From Pseudomonadota bacterium (GTDB lineage: Bacteria; Pseudomonadota; Gammaproteobacteria; SZUA-229): a DNA stretch of 7,484 nucleotides. Positions within the stretch are counted from its first letter, which is position 1, and every line of letters starts with the position of its first letter. The notes beneath the pieces were generated by a model. That model was not told the DNA's origin and ran no database searches. It was given only the letters and a program-made list of their open reading frames with translations. The DNA lies in NCBI GenBank assembly GCA_015222915.1, contig JADFWE010000328.1, positions 1 to 7,484 of the forward strand. Reading direction: 5' to 3'. Shown one piece after another: positions 1 through 7,207 of this stretch. The position numbers and the translations under genes are program-made.

Positions 1-1907
1 GCAAAACCGGTTCCGAAGATAACACCGGCATCGATCAGGTCTTTATCAGCGACGATGCCTTCACGCAGGCAGGCTGTGGCTTCGTTGAGCAGACGCAGTA
101 CCAGTCTGTCCTGTACCTGTTGCGGATTGGCGTAAGTCGCTTTCCTGTCTTTTATGGGTTTATTATTCTTATATCTATAAAAACCTTCGCCGGTTTTTTT
201 GCCGAGTTTCTTATCGGATAGCTGCTGAAGATTTTCAGGCAGCGTCATATCCAGCGCTTCGGACAGGATATTCGCCACCGACTTGCATATATCCAGGCCG
301 ACCGTATCAGCGAGTTCTATCGGTCCCATCGGCATACCGTAACCGGTCGCTGCTTTATCGATCACCTCGGGCGGAATGCCTTCATCGACCATGGTGACCG
401 CTTCCACGATATACGGCATCAGTATGCGGTTGACCAGGAAACCGGGAGAGCTTTTCACTGCCAGCGGCAGTTTGCCGATGTTCTTGCCGAAAGCCAGCGC
501 CTTCTGCACGACCTTTTCATCAGTCTCATTACCGCGGATGATCTCCACCAGCGGCATCAACGCAACAGGGTTGAAAAAATGCAGACCGACGAGGCGGCCG
601 GGGTTCTTCAGGCAGGAACTGAGCTCTTCCAGTTTTATGCTGGATGTGTTGGTCGCCAGGATGGCATCTTTTTTCATCTTCGGTTCGATGTCTTCATACA
701 GTTCGCGCTTGACGTCTCGATCTTCGAAGATCGCTTCGATGACGATATCTGCACGATGCACGCCGACACCGCGATGATCAGCCATCAGCCGGTCGTTAGC
801 ATCACGTATCGCACGCCGATCACGTTTAAATTTCTTTTTGAACGAATACTGCGCGCGTTTGATGGTCTGTGCCAGTTGCTCCGGGCTCTGGTCCTGAACC
901 GTCACCGAATACCCCTGGATGGCGCACCAGGAAGCGATATCTCCGCCCATGATGCCGCCGCCGATAACATGTACATGTTCAGCTTTAAAATCGATCTGTT
1001 TGCCCTGGCTCTTCAGGCGGTCCTGCAGGAAGAAAACCCTGACCAGGTTTCTGGAGGCCTCGGTGGTCGCCAGGTCGGCTACAGCGATCGCTTCCTGTTC
1101 CAGCATCTGTTTTTTGTCGCTGCCGTTTTTTTGCCACAGGTCGATCAGGCGGTAAGGCGCAGGGTAGTGTGCAGGGCTGGCTTTCTTCGCTACCTGCTTG
1201 CGCATCTGTGATGCGATCAGTGGCCGCAGTATCGAGCTTTTACTTATCCTGGCAAGCAGTGGCAACGTGTTTCTTTTCGGTGCAGTCAGCGCGAAATGTT
1301 CTGCTGCTGTCTTAAGCTGTCGCAGCGGCACCATCTCATCGATCAGTGCAATCTTCTTCGCCGCACGTGCCGTCAGTGCCCGTCCGGTCAGCATGATGTT
1401 CATCGCCGCCATAGGCCCGCAGCGTTCGATGGATCTCGCCGTGCCGCCATAACCGGGGTGGATGCCAAGTTTTATCTCGGGCAGGCCGATCTTTGTCTTC
1501 TTGTCATCGGAGGCGATGATGTAATCGCAGGCCAGCGATAATTCGGTACCGCCGCCGAAGCACATCCCGTGCACCATACTGACCGTGGGGCAGGTAAGCG
1601 CTTCGATCCTATTCATCAGGGCATGACCTTTCAGCATGAAAGTCAACGCCTGTTCTTTCGAATCAAGAGCAGTAAACTCTTTTATGTCTGCGCCGAAGAT
1701 AAAACCATCTTTTTTATCCGAGACGATAATCACCGCCAGCGGCAGATCGTCTTCGAGGCTTTCGATGATCTCATCAAGCTCACTGATCGCTGCCTGCGAT
1801 AACAGGTTCGCAGAGCTTCCCGGTGTATCAAAATGCAGCCAGGCGATATTGTTATCGTCTTTTTCGACAGACCAGCATTTACCTGTAGATGAACTATTGT
1901 CTGACAT
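1..1907 (-). CDS. fadJ: FadJ/FadB-like fatty acid oxidation alpha subunit: enoyl-CoA hydratase / 3-hydroxyacyl-CoA dehydrogenase (C-terminus cut by window edge)
   Basis: This bifunctional beta-oxidation enzyme hydrates trans-2-enoyl-CoA and then oxidises (S)-3-hydroxyacyl-CoA with NAD+, normally in a complex with a thiolase. I translated 635 residues from ATG 1907; the frame stays open to position 1. The N-terminal crotonase domain (about 1-200) carries both expected glutamates: E122 in GGGTE and E144 in GLPE. The Rossmann fold begins at HVHVIGGGIMGGDIA (311-325), the GxGxxG-type NAD site. The dehydrogenase dyad is H443 in GLHFFNPV with E455 twelve residues later. SSPGFLVNR (486-494) opens the C-terminal helical domain, and a second copy of that domain is entered after about residue 590. 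Family members have about 710-730 residues, so roughly 70-90 are missing beyond the left edge. AGGGG seven bases before the ATG is a good ribosome binding site. The thiolase gene lies upstream, the order seen in fadIJ rather than fadBA, so I favour the fadJ label; fadB-like function is not excluded. Confidence 0.93.
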   Translation of the reverse strand, partial: MSDNSSSTGKCWSVEKDDNNIAWLHFDTPGSSANLLSQAAISELDEIIESLEDDLPLAVIIVSDKKDGFIFGADIKEFTALDSKEQALTFMLKGHALMNRIEALTCPTVSMVHGMCFGGGTELSLACDYIIASDDKKTKIGLPEIKLGIHPGYGGTARSIERCGPMAAMNIMLTGRALTARAAKKIALIDEMVPLRQLKTAAEHFALTAPKRNTLPLLARISKSSILRPLIASQMRKQVAKKASPAHYPAPYRLIDLWQKNGSDKKQMLEQEAIAVADLATTEASRNLVRVFFLQDRLKSQGKQIDFKAEHVHVIGGGIMGGDIASWCAIQGYSVTVQDQSPEQLAQTIKRAQYSFKKKFKRDRRAIRDANDRLMADHRGVGVHRADIVIEAIFEDRDVKRELYEDIEPKMKKDAILATNTSSIKLEELSSCLKNPGRLVGLHFFNPVALMPLVEIIRGNETDEKVVQKALAFGKNIGKLPLAVKSSPGFLVNRILMPYIVEAVTMVDEGIPPEVIDKAATGYGMPMGPIELADTVGLDICKSVANILSEALDMTLPENLQQLSDKKLGKKTGEGFYRYKNNKPIKDRKATYANPQQVQDRLVLRLLNEATACLREGIVADKDLIDAGVIFGTGF

Positions 1908-2030
1908 CAGACTACCCCTGATTGCTTATCGCAGTGTAATTATGTTTTATCAATTCTTGTTTACTGGATCTGTTGAAAGTTAGAGATACTCTCAGTATGT
2001 TGAACGCAGGCACATATACGTGATCATCCA

Positions 2031-3326
2031 TCATGATTCATTCTGCAGCAACATGGCGCCACCCTGGCCACCACCGATACAGAGAGTCGCCATACCCTGT
2101 CTGGCATCGGTACGTTGCAGAATCTTGCACATGTGCAGGATGATCCTGGCACCGCTGGCACCGACCGGGTGGCCGAGACTGACGCCGCCGCCATCGATGT
2201 TTAGCTTCTCATGCGGTATCTCTCCCATCGCCTTGTCCAGGTTAAGCTCGCTCTGACAATATTCATCCTGCTGCCATGCCTGTACACAGCCGAGCACCTG
2301 TGTGGCAAACGCTTCGTTGATCTCCCAGTAATCGATATCATCGATGCTTAAGTTATTGCGCTGCATGATCGGCGTCATGGCATGTACCGGCCCCATACCC
2401 ATCACAGAAGGATCAAGGCCGGCCCACTGGGTATCGGTGATCGATGCCATCACCGGCAGATCATATTTTTTAACAGCCTCTTCGCTGGCCAGTAATAACC
2501 AGGCAGCGCCATCGGTTATCTGTGCACTGTTACCGGCCGTGACCTTACCGTATTTACGGTCGAATGCAGGGCGCAGTTTTGCCAGGCTCTCGACCGTCGA
2601 ATCCGGCCGCACACCATCATCGAAATCGTAAAAATTGCCTTTGCCATCGTATAAAACCTCGATCTCATCGAGATATCCGGCTTCATGCGCCTTCGCCAGC
2701 CGGTGATGGCTGGTCATGGCATATTCGTCCATCTGTTGACGTGTGATGCCAAATTTCTCGGCGATGATCTCAGCTGTCTCGCCCATATTCAGACCGACGG
2801 TATCATCGGTGAGACCATGCAGCAGGGCGATGACCGGTTTCAGATGTTTGCCGCGAAGTTGAGTGAAAGTTTTTAATTTCTGGCCGACACTGCGGGCGCG
2901 CATGAAATCACCCAGCCAGTCCACCATCGTATGGTTATGCATGACCGGTGCACGGCTCATCGATTCGACTCCGCCGGCAAGGATGAGATCAGCGTCACCG
3001 TTACCGATGTTCTTATAGGCTGAATCGACCGACTGCATGCCGGAGGCACAGTTACGCTGCACCGTCCATGCCGGTACACTCTGTGGAATGCCCAGGCGTA
3101 AGGCTGCCACACGTCCTATATTCGCTTCACGTTCTCCCGGCATCATGCAACCGAGGATGACTTCATCCAGTGCATCCAGAGGGAAGTCGTGTCTTAACAG
3201 TAAAGGTTTTGCCGCAGCGACCGCCAGATCACCGGCAGAAAACGGACCGACCTTGCCGCGTGATTTCAGCTGCGGGGTACGGCTGCCGTCAACGATATAG
3301 ACTTTGCGTGTACATTTGTTCGTCAT
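2031..3326 (-). CDS. fadI: FadI-like acetyl-CoA C-acyltransferase (3-ketoacyl-CoA thiolase)
   Basis: This thiolase carries out the last beta-oxidation step: CoA-dependent cleavage of 3-ketoacyl-CoA to acetyl-CoA and an acyl-CoA two carbons shorter. The 431-residue protein is close to E. coli FadI (about 436) and clearly longer than FadA (about 387). The acyl-accepting nucleophile is C93 in QRNCASGMQS. LAGGVESMSRAP (116-127) and VTAGNSAQITDGAA (262-275) are thiolase signatures. The rest of the active site is NEAF (337-340), H386 in GGGVSLGHPVGASGAR, and C416 in LCIGGGQGGAM. Residues of about 128-165 include the extra loop region typical of the longer trifunctional-type thiolases. The ATG at 3326 is preceded by a weak AGAGAA ribosome site. 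The gene begins 59 bp after the fadE stop and ends 123 bp before the fadJ start, so one transcript is likely. It probably pairs with the downstream FadJ-like protein; that pairing is inferred from order and family. Confidence 0.95.
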   Translation of the reverse strand: MTNKCTRKVYIVDGSRTPQLKSRGKVGPFSAGDLAVAAAKPLLLRHDFPLDALDEVILGCMMPGEREANIGRVAALRLGIPQSVPAWTVQRNCASGMQSVDSAYKNIGNGDADLILAGGVESMSRAPVMHNHTMVDWLGDFMRARSVGQKLKTFTQLRGKHLKPVIALLHGLTDDTVGLNMGETAEIIAEKFGITRQQMDEYAMTSHHRLAKAHEAGYLDEIEVLYDGKGNFYDFDDGVRPDSTVESLAKLRPAFDRKYGKVTAGNSAQITDGAAWLLLASEEAVKKYDLPVMASITDTQWAGLDPSVMGMGPVHAMTPIMQRNNLSIDDIDYWEINEAFATQVLGCVQAWQQDEYCQSELNLDKAMGEIPHEKLNIDGGGVSLGHPVGASGARIILHMCKILQRTDARQGMATLCIGGGQGGAMLLQNES

Positions 3327-3349
3327 AACAGTTCTCTATTTACTGTAGC

Positions 3350-3365
3350 TGCGAATTCATTCGCA
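3350..3365 (-). other. Small inverted repeat in the fadE-fadI gap
   Basis: TGCGAATTCATTCGCA forms a perfect 6-bp stem with a 4-base loop in the 59-bp gap between the fadE stop and the fadI start. No T-run follows it in the direction of transcription, so it is not a classical terminator. It could influence mRNA processing or stability and so set fadI level relative to fadE; that is speculation. A second weak stem, ACAGT with ACTGT (3328-3332 and 3342-3346), would place the weak fadI ribosome site in its loop. Confidence 0.35.
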
Positions 3366-3385
3366 CCCCAGATTTAAATGTTTGC

Positions 3386-5827
3386 CTATGGTGTCTCTAT
3401 CTTCCATCCGCTGAACGAAAATTCATCGACCTTGATCGCATTCTGGATCGCTGCTTCGGTCTCGATCAACAGATCATATTCGATATCACTGATGATGTTC
3501 GACGCTTTCGCTTCATCATAAGCATCAGTACCGCGGCTGCTCAGGCGTCCCTGCTTAAATGCATCACGCAGTTTTCGCTGCAGGTATTCAGTTTTGATCA
3601 CCAGCTCAAAAGCGTGTGTGATACGGCCGGTAGCATTATCTATGTCGTCACTTTCAAAGATGCCGCCTGCCAGACGGTCACGTGCTGCACCCGGTGAAAG
3701 GATAACGCGCGCGACTTTATGCCCCAGCTTATCGTTCGGCCGCTGATAAGGTTTGGTCAACGGGAAGATGATAAAATTGCATATCGCGCCGATGAATGGC
3801 ACCGGCAGGTTCTTCATGATGCCTTTGATCGCAGTCTGTATGTTGAACAGCGAATCCTCACAGACCCAGCGCAGCAGATCAAGATCCTCTTTTTTACTGC
3901 CCTGGTTCTCATAATGTTTTAACACGGCACTCATCACATACATATTCGATAGAGCGTCTGCCAGGCGGCCGGATATCTTCTCCCGGCGTTTCAGAGAACC
4001 GCCGAGCACCCCGACACAGATATCGGCCAGCAGGGCGAAGGCTGAACTCATCTTCGTCAGCTGCTGATAATAACGATGGGTATGTTTATCGCCGGGAGTA
4101 TAGGTAAATTTGGCAAACGTCAGACCGAACCAGAACGAACGCACGACATTGCTGATGATAAAACCCATGTGCGCAAAAAAAGCATTATCAAAATCCCGCA
4201 GACCTCTCTGCTGATCTGCATCGTGGACAGCCGTCACTTCTTTTAGCAGGTAAGGGTGGCTGCGCATCGCACCCTGACCGAAGATGATCATGGTGCGGGT
4301 AAGGATATTGGCACCTTCGACAGTGATACCGACCGGGGTCAACTGATAGGCACGGCCAAGGTGATTATGCGGCCCCATGCAGATGCCGTGGCCGCCATGG
4401 ATATCCATGGCATGGTTGACGACTTCACGCATGCGTTCCATCACCTGCTGTTTGACGATCGCTGAGATCACCGATGGTACCGCGCCGCCATCCAGCGCTA
4501 CCGCGACCAGTGATCTTGCCGCATCCACTGCATAAGCCTGGCCGGCGATCACGGTAAGTGCTTCTTCTACGCCTTCGAAATAACCGATAGGGGTGTGAAA
4601 CTGCTGACGGATGCGGGCATAGGACCCGGTATAGTTCGCTGCCATCTTGCTGACGGCGGTTCCCAGTGCAGGCAGCGAGATGGCGCGGCCGTCGCCCAGG
4701 CATTCCATCAGCATGGCCCAGCCTTTACCGACATAATCAGCACCGCCGATGATGGAATCCAGCGGGATGAACACATCTCTACCGCGCACCGGTCCATTCA
4801 TGAATGCATGGTTGGCCGGGAAGTGGCGGCGTCCGACCTCGACACCTTCGGTTTCACGTTTGATCAGCGCCAGCGTGATGCCCCTGTCTTCGTCATAGTC
4901 TTCTTCATCACTCAACAGGTGGTCAGGGTCGTGTAGTTTGAAAGCGATGCCGAGCAGGGTAGCGACAGGTGCCAGCGTGATATAACGCTTGGCAAAGTTC
5001 AGGCGGATGCCAAGCACATCATCCTTGCCTTCATAACTGCCGTAACACACCACACCGGTGTCAGGCATGGCACCGGCATCGCTGCCGGCATCCGGCCCGG
5101 TCAGACCAAAACAGGGAATCTCGATTCCTTTGGCCAGGCGCGGCAGATAATAATCTTTCTGCTCCTCGGTACCGTATGTCATCAGCAGTTTGCCAGGGCC
5201 AAGAGAGTTCGGCACCATCACGGTGACGGCAGCAGAACCGCTGCGGCTGCCTATCTTCATCACCACCTGAGAATGACAGTAAGCAGAGTAATCCAGCCCG
5301 CCGTATTGTTTCGGAATGATCAGAGAGAAGAAGCCGTTGTCTTTGGCAAACTGCCAGGCCTGTTCGCTCATGTCATAATCGACATGGGTGATCTGCCAGT
5401 CATCAAGCATCTTGCAGAATTCTTCGACCGGACCATCGAGAAAGGCCTGCTCATCATCTGTCAGCACAGGTTTAGGCAGTTTCTGTAAAAATTTAAAATC
5501 AGGTTTTCCGCTGAACAGTTCTGCTTCCCACCATACATCACCGGCATCCAGTGCCTCCTGTTCGGTCTGTGAGATCGTCGGCATCAGCTTCTTCATCACC
5601 TTGTAGATGGCTCTGCTGATAAAGTTGCGGCGTATGGGTTTAAGGTTTAACGGGATGACGATAGCAGCGAAAAACAGCCACATAAACGCTTTCTGTGCAG
5701 GTACGACATCGGCGTAGAACTGGAATAGCAGCATGGCTGCAGCGAGGATAAGCGACCACACCAGGAGCGGCAGACGCAGGTAAGCAGAAACAAGGATTAC
5801 TAAAACAAAAAGGCCGATCCACATCAT
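3386..5827 (-). CDS. fadE: FadE-type acyl-CoA dehydrogenase, membrane-associated
   Basis: This FAD-dependent enzyme oxidises acyl-CoA to trans-2-enoyl-CoA, the first step of beta-oxidation. From the ATG at 5827 it has 813 residues; E. coli FadE has 814. Hydrophobic segments at about 3-16, 22-35 and 47-60 should hold it at the inner membrane. The acyl-CoA dehydrogenase core spans about 90-530: FSLIIPKQYGG (167-177), GLTGPDAGSDAGAMPDTG (241-258), DIHGGHGICMGP (475-486) and the catalytic base E504 in TVEGANILTR, which aligns with the YEGT glutamate of medium-chain dehydrogenases. The remaining 280 or so residues match the extra C-terminal domain (DUF1974 type) that marks FadE. A GTG at 5839 would add four residues, but it has no ribosome site and would lie about six bases from the transcript start predicted from TATAAT at 5852-5857. 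The ATG has a weak GAG seven bases upstream, so I prefer it; 5824 is also possible. The gene leads the fadE-fadI-fadJ cassette. Confidence 0.95.
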   Translation of the reverse strand: MMWIGLFVLVILVSAYLRLPLLVWSLILAAAMLLFQFYADVVPAQKAFMWLFFAAIVIPLNLKPIRRNFISRAIYKVMKKLMPTISQTEQEALDAGDVWWEAELFSGKPDFKFLQKLPKPVLTDDEQAFLDGPVEEFCKMLDDWQITHVDYDMSEQAWQFAKDNGFFSLIIPKQYGGLDYSAYCHSQVVMKIGSRSGSAAVTVMVPNSLGPGKLLMTYGTEEQKDYYLPRLAKGIEIPCFGLTGPDAGSDAGAMPDTGVVCYGSYEGKDDVLGIRLNFAKRYITLAPVATLLGIAFKLHDPDHLLSDEEDYDEDRGITLALIKRETEGVEVGRRHFPANHAFMNGPVRGRDVFIPLDSIIGGADYVGKGWAMLMECLGDGRAISLPALGTAVSKMAANYTGSYARIRQQFHTPIGYFEGVEEALTVIAGQAYAVDAARSLVAVALDGGAVPSVISAIVKQQVMERMREVVNHAMDIHGGHGICMGPHNHLGRAYQLTPVGITVEGANILTRTMIIFGQGAMRSHPYLLKEVTAVHDADQQRGLRDFDNAFFAHMGFIISNVVRSFWFGLTFAKFTYTPGDKHTHRYYQQLTKMSSAFALLADICVGVLGGSLKRREKISGRLADALSNMYVMSAVLKHYENQGSKKEDLDLLRWVCEDSLFNIQTAIKGIMKNLPVPFIGAICNFIIFPLTKPYQRPNDKLGHKVARVILSPGAARDRLAGGIFESDDIDNATGRITHAFELVIKTEYLQRKLRDAFKQGRLSSRGTDAYDEAKASNIISDIEYDLLIETEAAIQNAIKVDEFSFSGWKIETP

Positions 5828-5851
5828 TGCTGCACTCACTGTTACGAAAGA

Positions 5852-5857
5852 ATTATA
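5852..5857 (-). promoter_or_regulatory. Candidate -10 box of the fadE-fadI-fadJ promoter
   Basis: The minus strand reads TATAAT here, an exact match to the sigma-70 -10 consensus, 24 bases before the fadE ATG at 5827. The -35 region is poor: the best hexamer, CTGAAA at 5877-5882, matches TTGACA at four of six bases but needs a 19-base spacer. It lies inside the palindrome at 5878-5894. A start site near 5845 is expected, giving a leader of roughly 18 bases. A strong -10 with a weak -35 overlapped by a palindrome suggests a regulated promoter, but this is inference from sequence only. Confidence 0.5.
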
Positions 5858-5877
5858 TTTTGTAGACGTTTAATTTT

Positions 5878-5894
5878 TTCAGTGGTTCACTGAA
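5878..5894. promoter_or_regulatory. 17-bp palindrome, candidate operator of the beta-oxidation cassette
   Basis: TTCAGTGGTTCACTGAA is a perfect 7-bp inverted repeat around a 3-bp centre. It covers the -35 position of the candidate fadE promoter, where a repressor dimer would block polymerase. The size suits a TetR- or GntR-family site. It does not match the FadR (CTGGTC half-site) or PsrA (GAAAC/GTTTC) motifs as I know them, so the regulator cannot be named. A second, smaller repeat, AACGTTATCGTT (5893-5904, 4-bp arms), abuts it on the upstream side. No regulator gene is visible in the window. Confidence 0.45.
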
Positions 5895-5968
5895 CGTTAT
5901 CGTTTATTGTTTTAGTTAGCAAGTTATTTACCTCTAAATGATTGTTAATTACATCACAAAAACAATAT

Positions 5969-6141
5969 CGTCATGAACGCAGTAAAAGGATAGTTGTTCT
6001 CGCAGATTAGGGCAGGATGCCCGTAAGTAGAACAACGCAAGGAGCAGTTGTCGAGACGTAAAGAGATACAAGAGTTTGTTTTCCTTTGCTGTCTCTGCAT
6101 CTCTGCGAGAAATATAACGACAGATAAATAGTTTCATGACG
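5969..6141. repeat. 173-bp palindromic intergenic element (MITE/REP-like)
   Basis: The ends are a perfect 9-bp inverted repeat: CGTCATGAA at 5969-5977 and TTCATGACG at 6133-6141. Inside it, TTCTCGCAGA (5997-6006) pairs with TCTGCGAGAA (6102-6111), and both pairs share nearly the same centre (6054-6055). The left half carries its own hairpin: GTTGTTCT (5993-6000) with AGAACAAC (6029-6036), enclosing GGGCA-GGA-TGCCC (6010-6022). The right half has a CTCTGCATCTCTGCGAG run like the CTCTG-rich intergenic repeats of many bacteria and resembling the core of the element at 7269-7484. No target duplication is visible and no transposase lies nearby. It may be a non-autonomous element or a folded intergenic repeat. 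Confidence 0.5.
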
Positions 6142-6149
6142 GTGATCTG

Positions 6150-7094
6150 TCATGGCTTCTTGTCTGTCTTCGCCTCATCTGCAACTTCTGGCAATGCACC
6201 GTTATGAAGCGTATTGGCAGAAGTCACCGGTATCAGACCATCCTCTTCAGACGGGTCTGATATAAAACAGTCACCGATAGAATTACAATGCACACCCGTC
6301 TGGTCCCAGGGAAGTTTGCGGTAGATTCCCAGCTCATCAAAATCGAGGATAGGATACTTGATAACATCGAAGTAGGGCGAGTGGTCAAAATCACGCGGCG
6401 TCATCAACTTGGAGTTGCTGCGTATCAGCGTCAGTTTCCCCTGTTCGTTCTGATGAATCACCGGGATAATAGGGAAATGCACCTTGGCGAAGGCTTCAGC
6501 GATCATGGTTGAGCATACTGTTTTTGTTGGTCGCCCGGCATTATGTTCGAACAGGCTGGAGCGCCAGCGTTTTGGCAGGAACCAGTAAGGAAACATGAAA
6601 CGCGCAAGATCCATAAGCTGACGAACGTTATAGTTCGCGCCCAGCTGATGGATAGCGTATCTGATCGCTGCCTGTGAATCGATACGGGTGATACCGCGCG
6701 GCCTGCAGATGCGCAGGTGTTCACCTTCATAGATATCCAGCGATGATACGATGATACCTTTGCCTAACATGGCTTCGATGATCAGCTGCTCATCCGGATT
6801 ACAATGCCGGTATTTCTGCAGGTGGTCGCGCAGCATGGGGTCATCGATATCATGCAGTCGACCGATGTAGATGAAAGAATGGGTCCAGATACTCTGTGTG
6901 ATGGACTTGATGATCTCAGCGACATTCGAGCGGCCTTCGACAAGCAGAACATCACCCGGGCGTAACTCATATCGCAGTCGCTCAAAACTTGTCAGCGGGG
7001 TCTTAAAGTTCGGTGACTCGTAGGTGAGCCAGCTAACAAACTTTTCCCAGAGGAAATTTTTCGGTTTAGAACTCAGTTCAGCGATACGAAACAT
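6150..7094 (-). CDS. Putative permuted papain-fold cysteine hydrolase (YiiX/YaeF, peptidase C92-like)
   Basis: The 314-residue protein shows the circularly permuted NlpC/P60 layout in which the catalytic histidine precedes the cysteine. LRPGDVLLVEGRS (44-56) is the usual first strand and turn. H72 in WTHSFIYIG is the predicted histidine, and E107 in IIEAMLGKGI follows. C194 in TVCSTMIAEAF, at the head of a helix, is the predicted nucleophile. Members of this fold act as amidases, peptidases or thioesterases; the substrate here is unknown. There is no signal peptide or membrane segment, unlike exported YiiX-type proteins, so it is probably cytoplasmic. The C-terminus is a short charged tail (ADEAKTDKKP). 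A GTG at 7100 would add two residues, but GGAG at 7100-7103 lies five bases before the ATG at 7094 and overlaps that GTG, so the ATG is the likely start. It lies upstream of fadE on the same strand, separated by 322 bp and a repeat element, so a shared function with beta-oxidation is only a possibility. Confidence 0.75.
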   Translation of the reverse strand: MFRIAELSSKPKNFLWEKFVSWLTYESPNFKTPLTSFERLRYELRPGDVLLVEGRSNVAEIIKSITQSIWTHSFIYIGRLHDIDDPMLRDHLQKYRHCNPDEQLIIEAMLGKGIIVSSLDIYEGEHLRICRPRGITRIDSQAAIRYAIHQLGANYNVRQLMDLARFMFPYWFLPKRWRSSLFEHNAGRPTKTVCSTMIAEAFAKVHFPIIPVIHQNEQGKLTLIRSNSKLMTPRDFDHSPYFDVIKYPILDFDELGIYRKLPWDQTGVHCNSIGDCFISDPSEEDGLIPVTSANTLHNGALPEVADEAKTDKKP

Positions 7095-7099
7095 AAACA

Positions 7100-7103
7100 C
7101 TCC
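7100..7103 (-). promoter_or_regulatory. Ribosome binding site that fixes the hydrolase start
   Basis: The minus strand reads CACGGAGTGTTTATG. GGAG lies five bases before the ATG at 7094. The alternative GTG at 7100 would start within this ribosome site, with nothing comparable upstream of it. Confidence 0.65.
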
Positions 7104-7182
7104 GTGTAAATGAAAGAGCTAACGATAAGGCTGCAGGTACCGAAGTACTCAGCGGTGCTGATATTACAGTACAGCCACAGTC

Positions 7183-7188
7183 ATTATA
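7183..7188 (-). promoter_or_regulatory. Candidate -10 box of the cysteine hydrolase gene
   Basis: The minus strand reads TATAAT exactly, 88 bases upstream of the ATG at 7094. No hexamer at 16-18 bases further upstream resembles TTGACA, so the promoter would be weak or activator-dependent. The implied leader of about 80 bases can fold locally: GTACT (7145-7149) pairs with AGTAC (7168-7172), enclosing CAGC-GGT-GCTG-type pairing (7150-7160). Confidence 0.4.
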
Positions 7189-7207
7189 GCTAAAGAGATT
7201 GTTTACG

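Larger units (their letters stand above)
5828..6149. other. Non-coding stretch between the cysteine hydrolase gene and fadE
   Basis: This 322-bp region contains the fadE promoter/operator candidate in its AT-rich left third (about 5840-5950) and the inverted-repeat element 5969-6141 in the rest. I see no RNA gene and no standard terminator, meaning a GC-rich stem followed by a T-run, after the hydrolase stop at 6150. Read-through from that gene into fadE therefore cannot be excluded from sequence. The only open frame, 62 codons at 5949-6137 on the minus strand, runs through the repeat and is not believed. Confidence 0.7.

Noticed and set aside
376..1211. Long plus-strand frames (133 and 210 codons) opposite the fadJ-like gene
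   Set aside because: They lie wholly antisense to a coding frame whose catalytic motifs are intact over 635 residues, and their translations show no recognisable domain. They are codon-usage shadows.
1908..2030. Separate promoter or terminator between the fadI and fadJ genes
   Set aside because: A TTGATA with a GATAAG 17 bases on is a weak match, the only stems are about 4 bp (for example GAGA-TAC-TCTC at 1983-1993), and no T-run follows. A shared transcript is simpler.
4425..4936. Overlapping 92- and 113-codon frames inside fadE
   Set aside because: They sit within the conserved acyl-CoA dehydrogenase core in other frames, have low-complexity arginine-rich or histidine-rich translations, and have no ribosome sites that I can see.
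5949..6137. 62-codon minus-strand frame between the hydrolase gene and fadE
   Set aside because: It coincides with the inverted-repeat element, and its translation (RRDAETAKENK) is the kind of spurious peptide produced by CTCTG-rich intergenic repeats.
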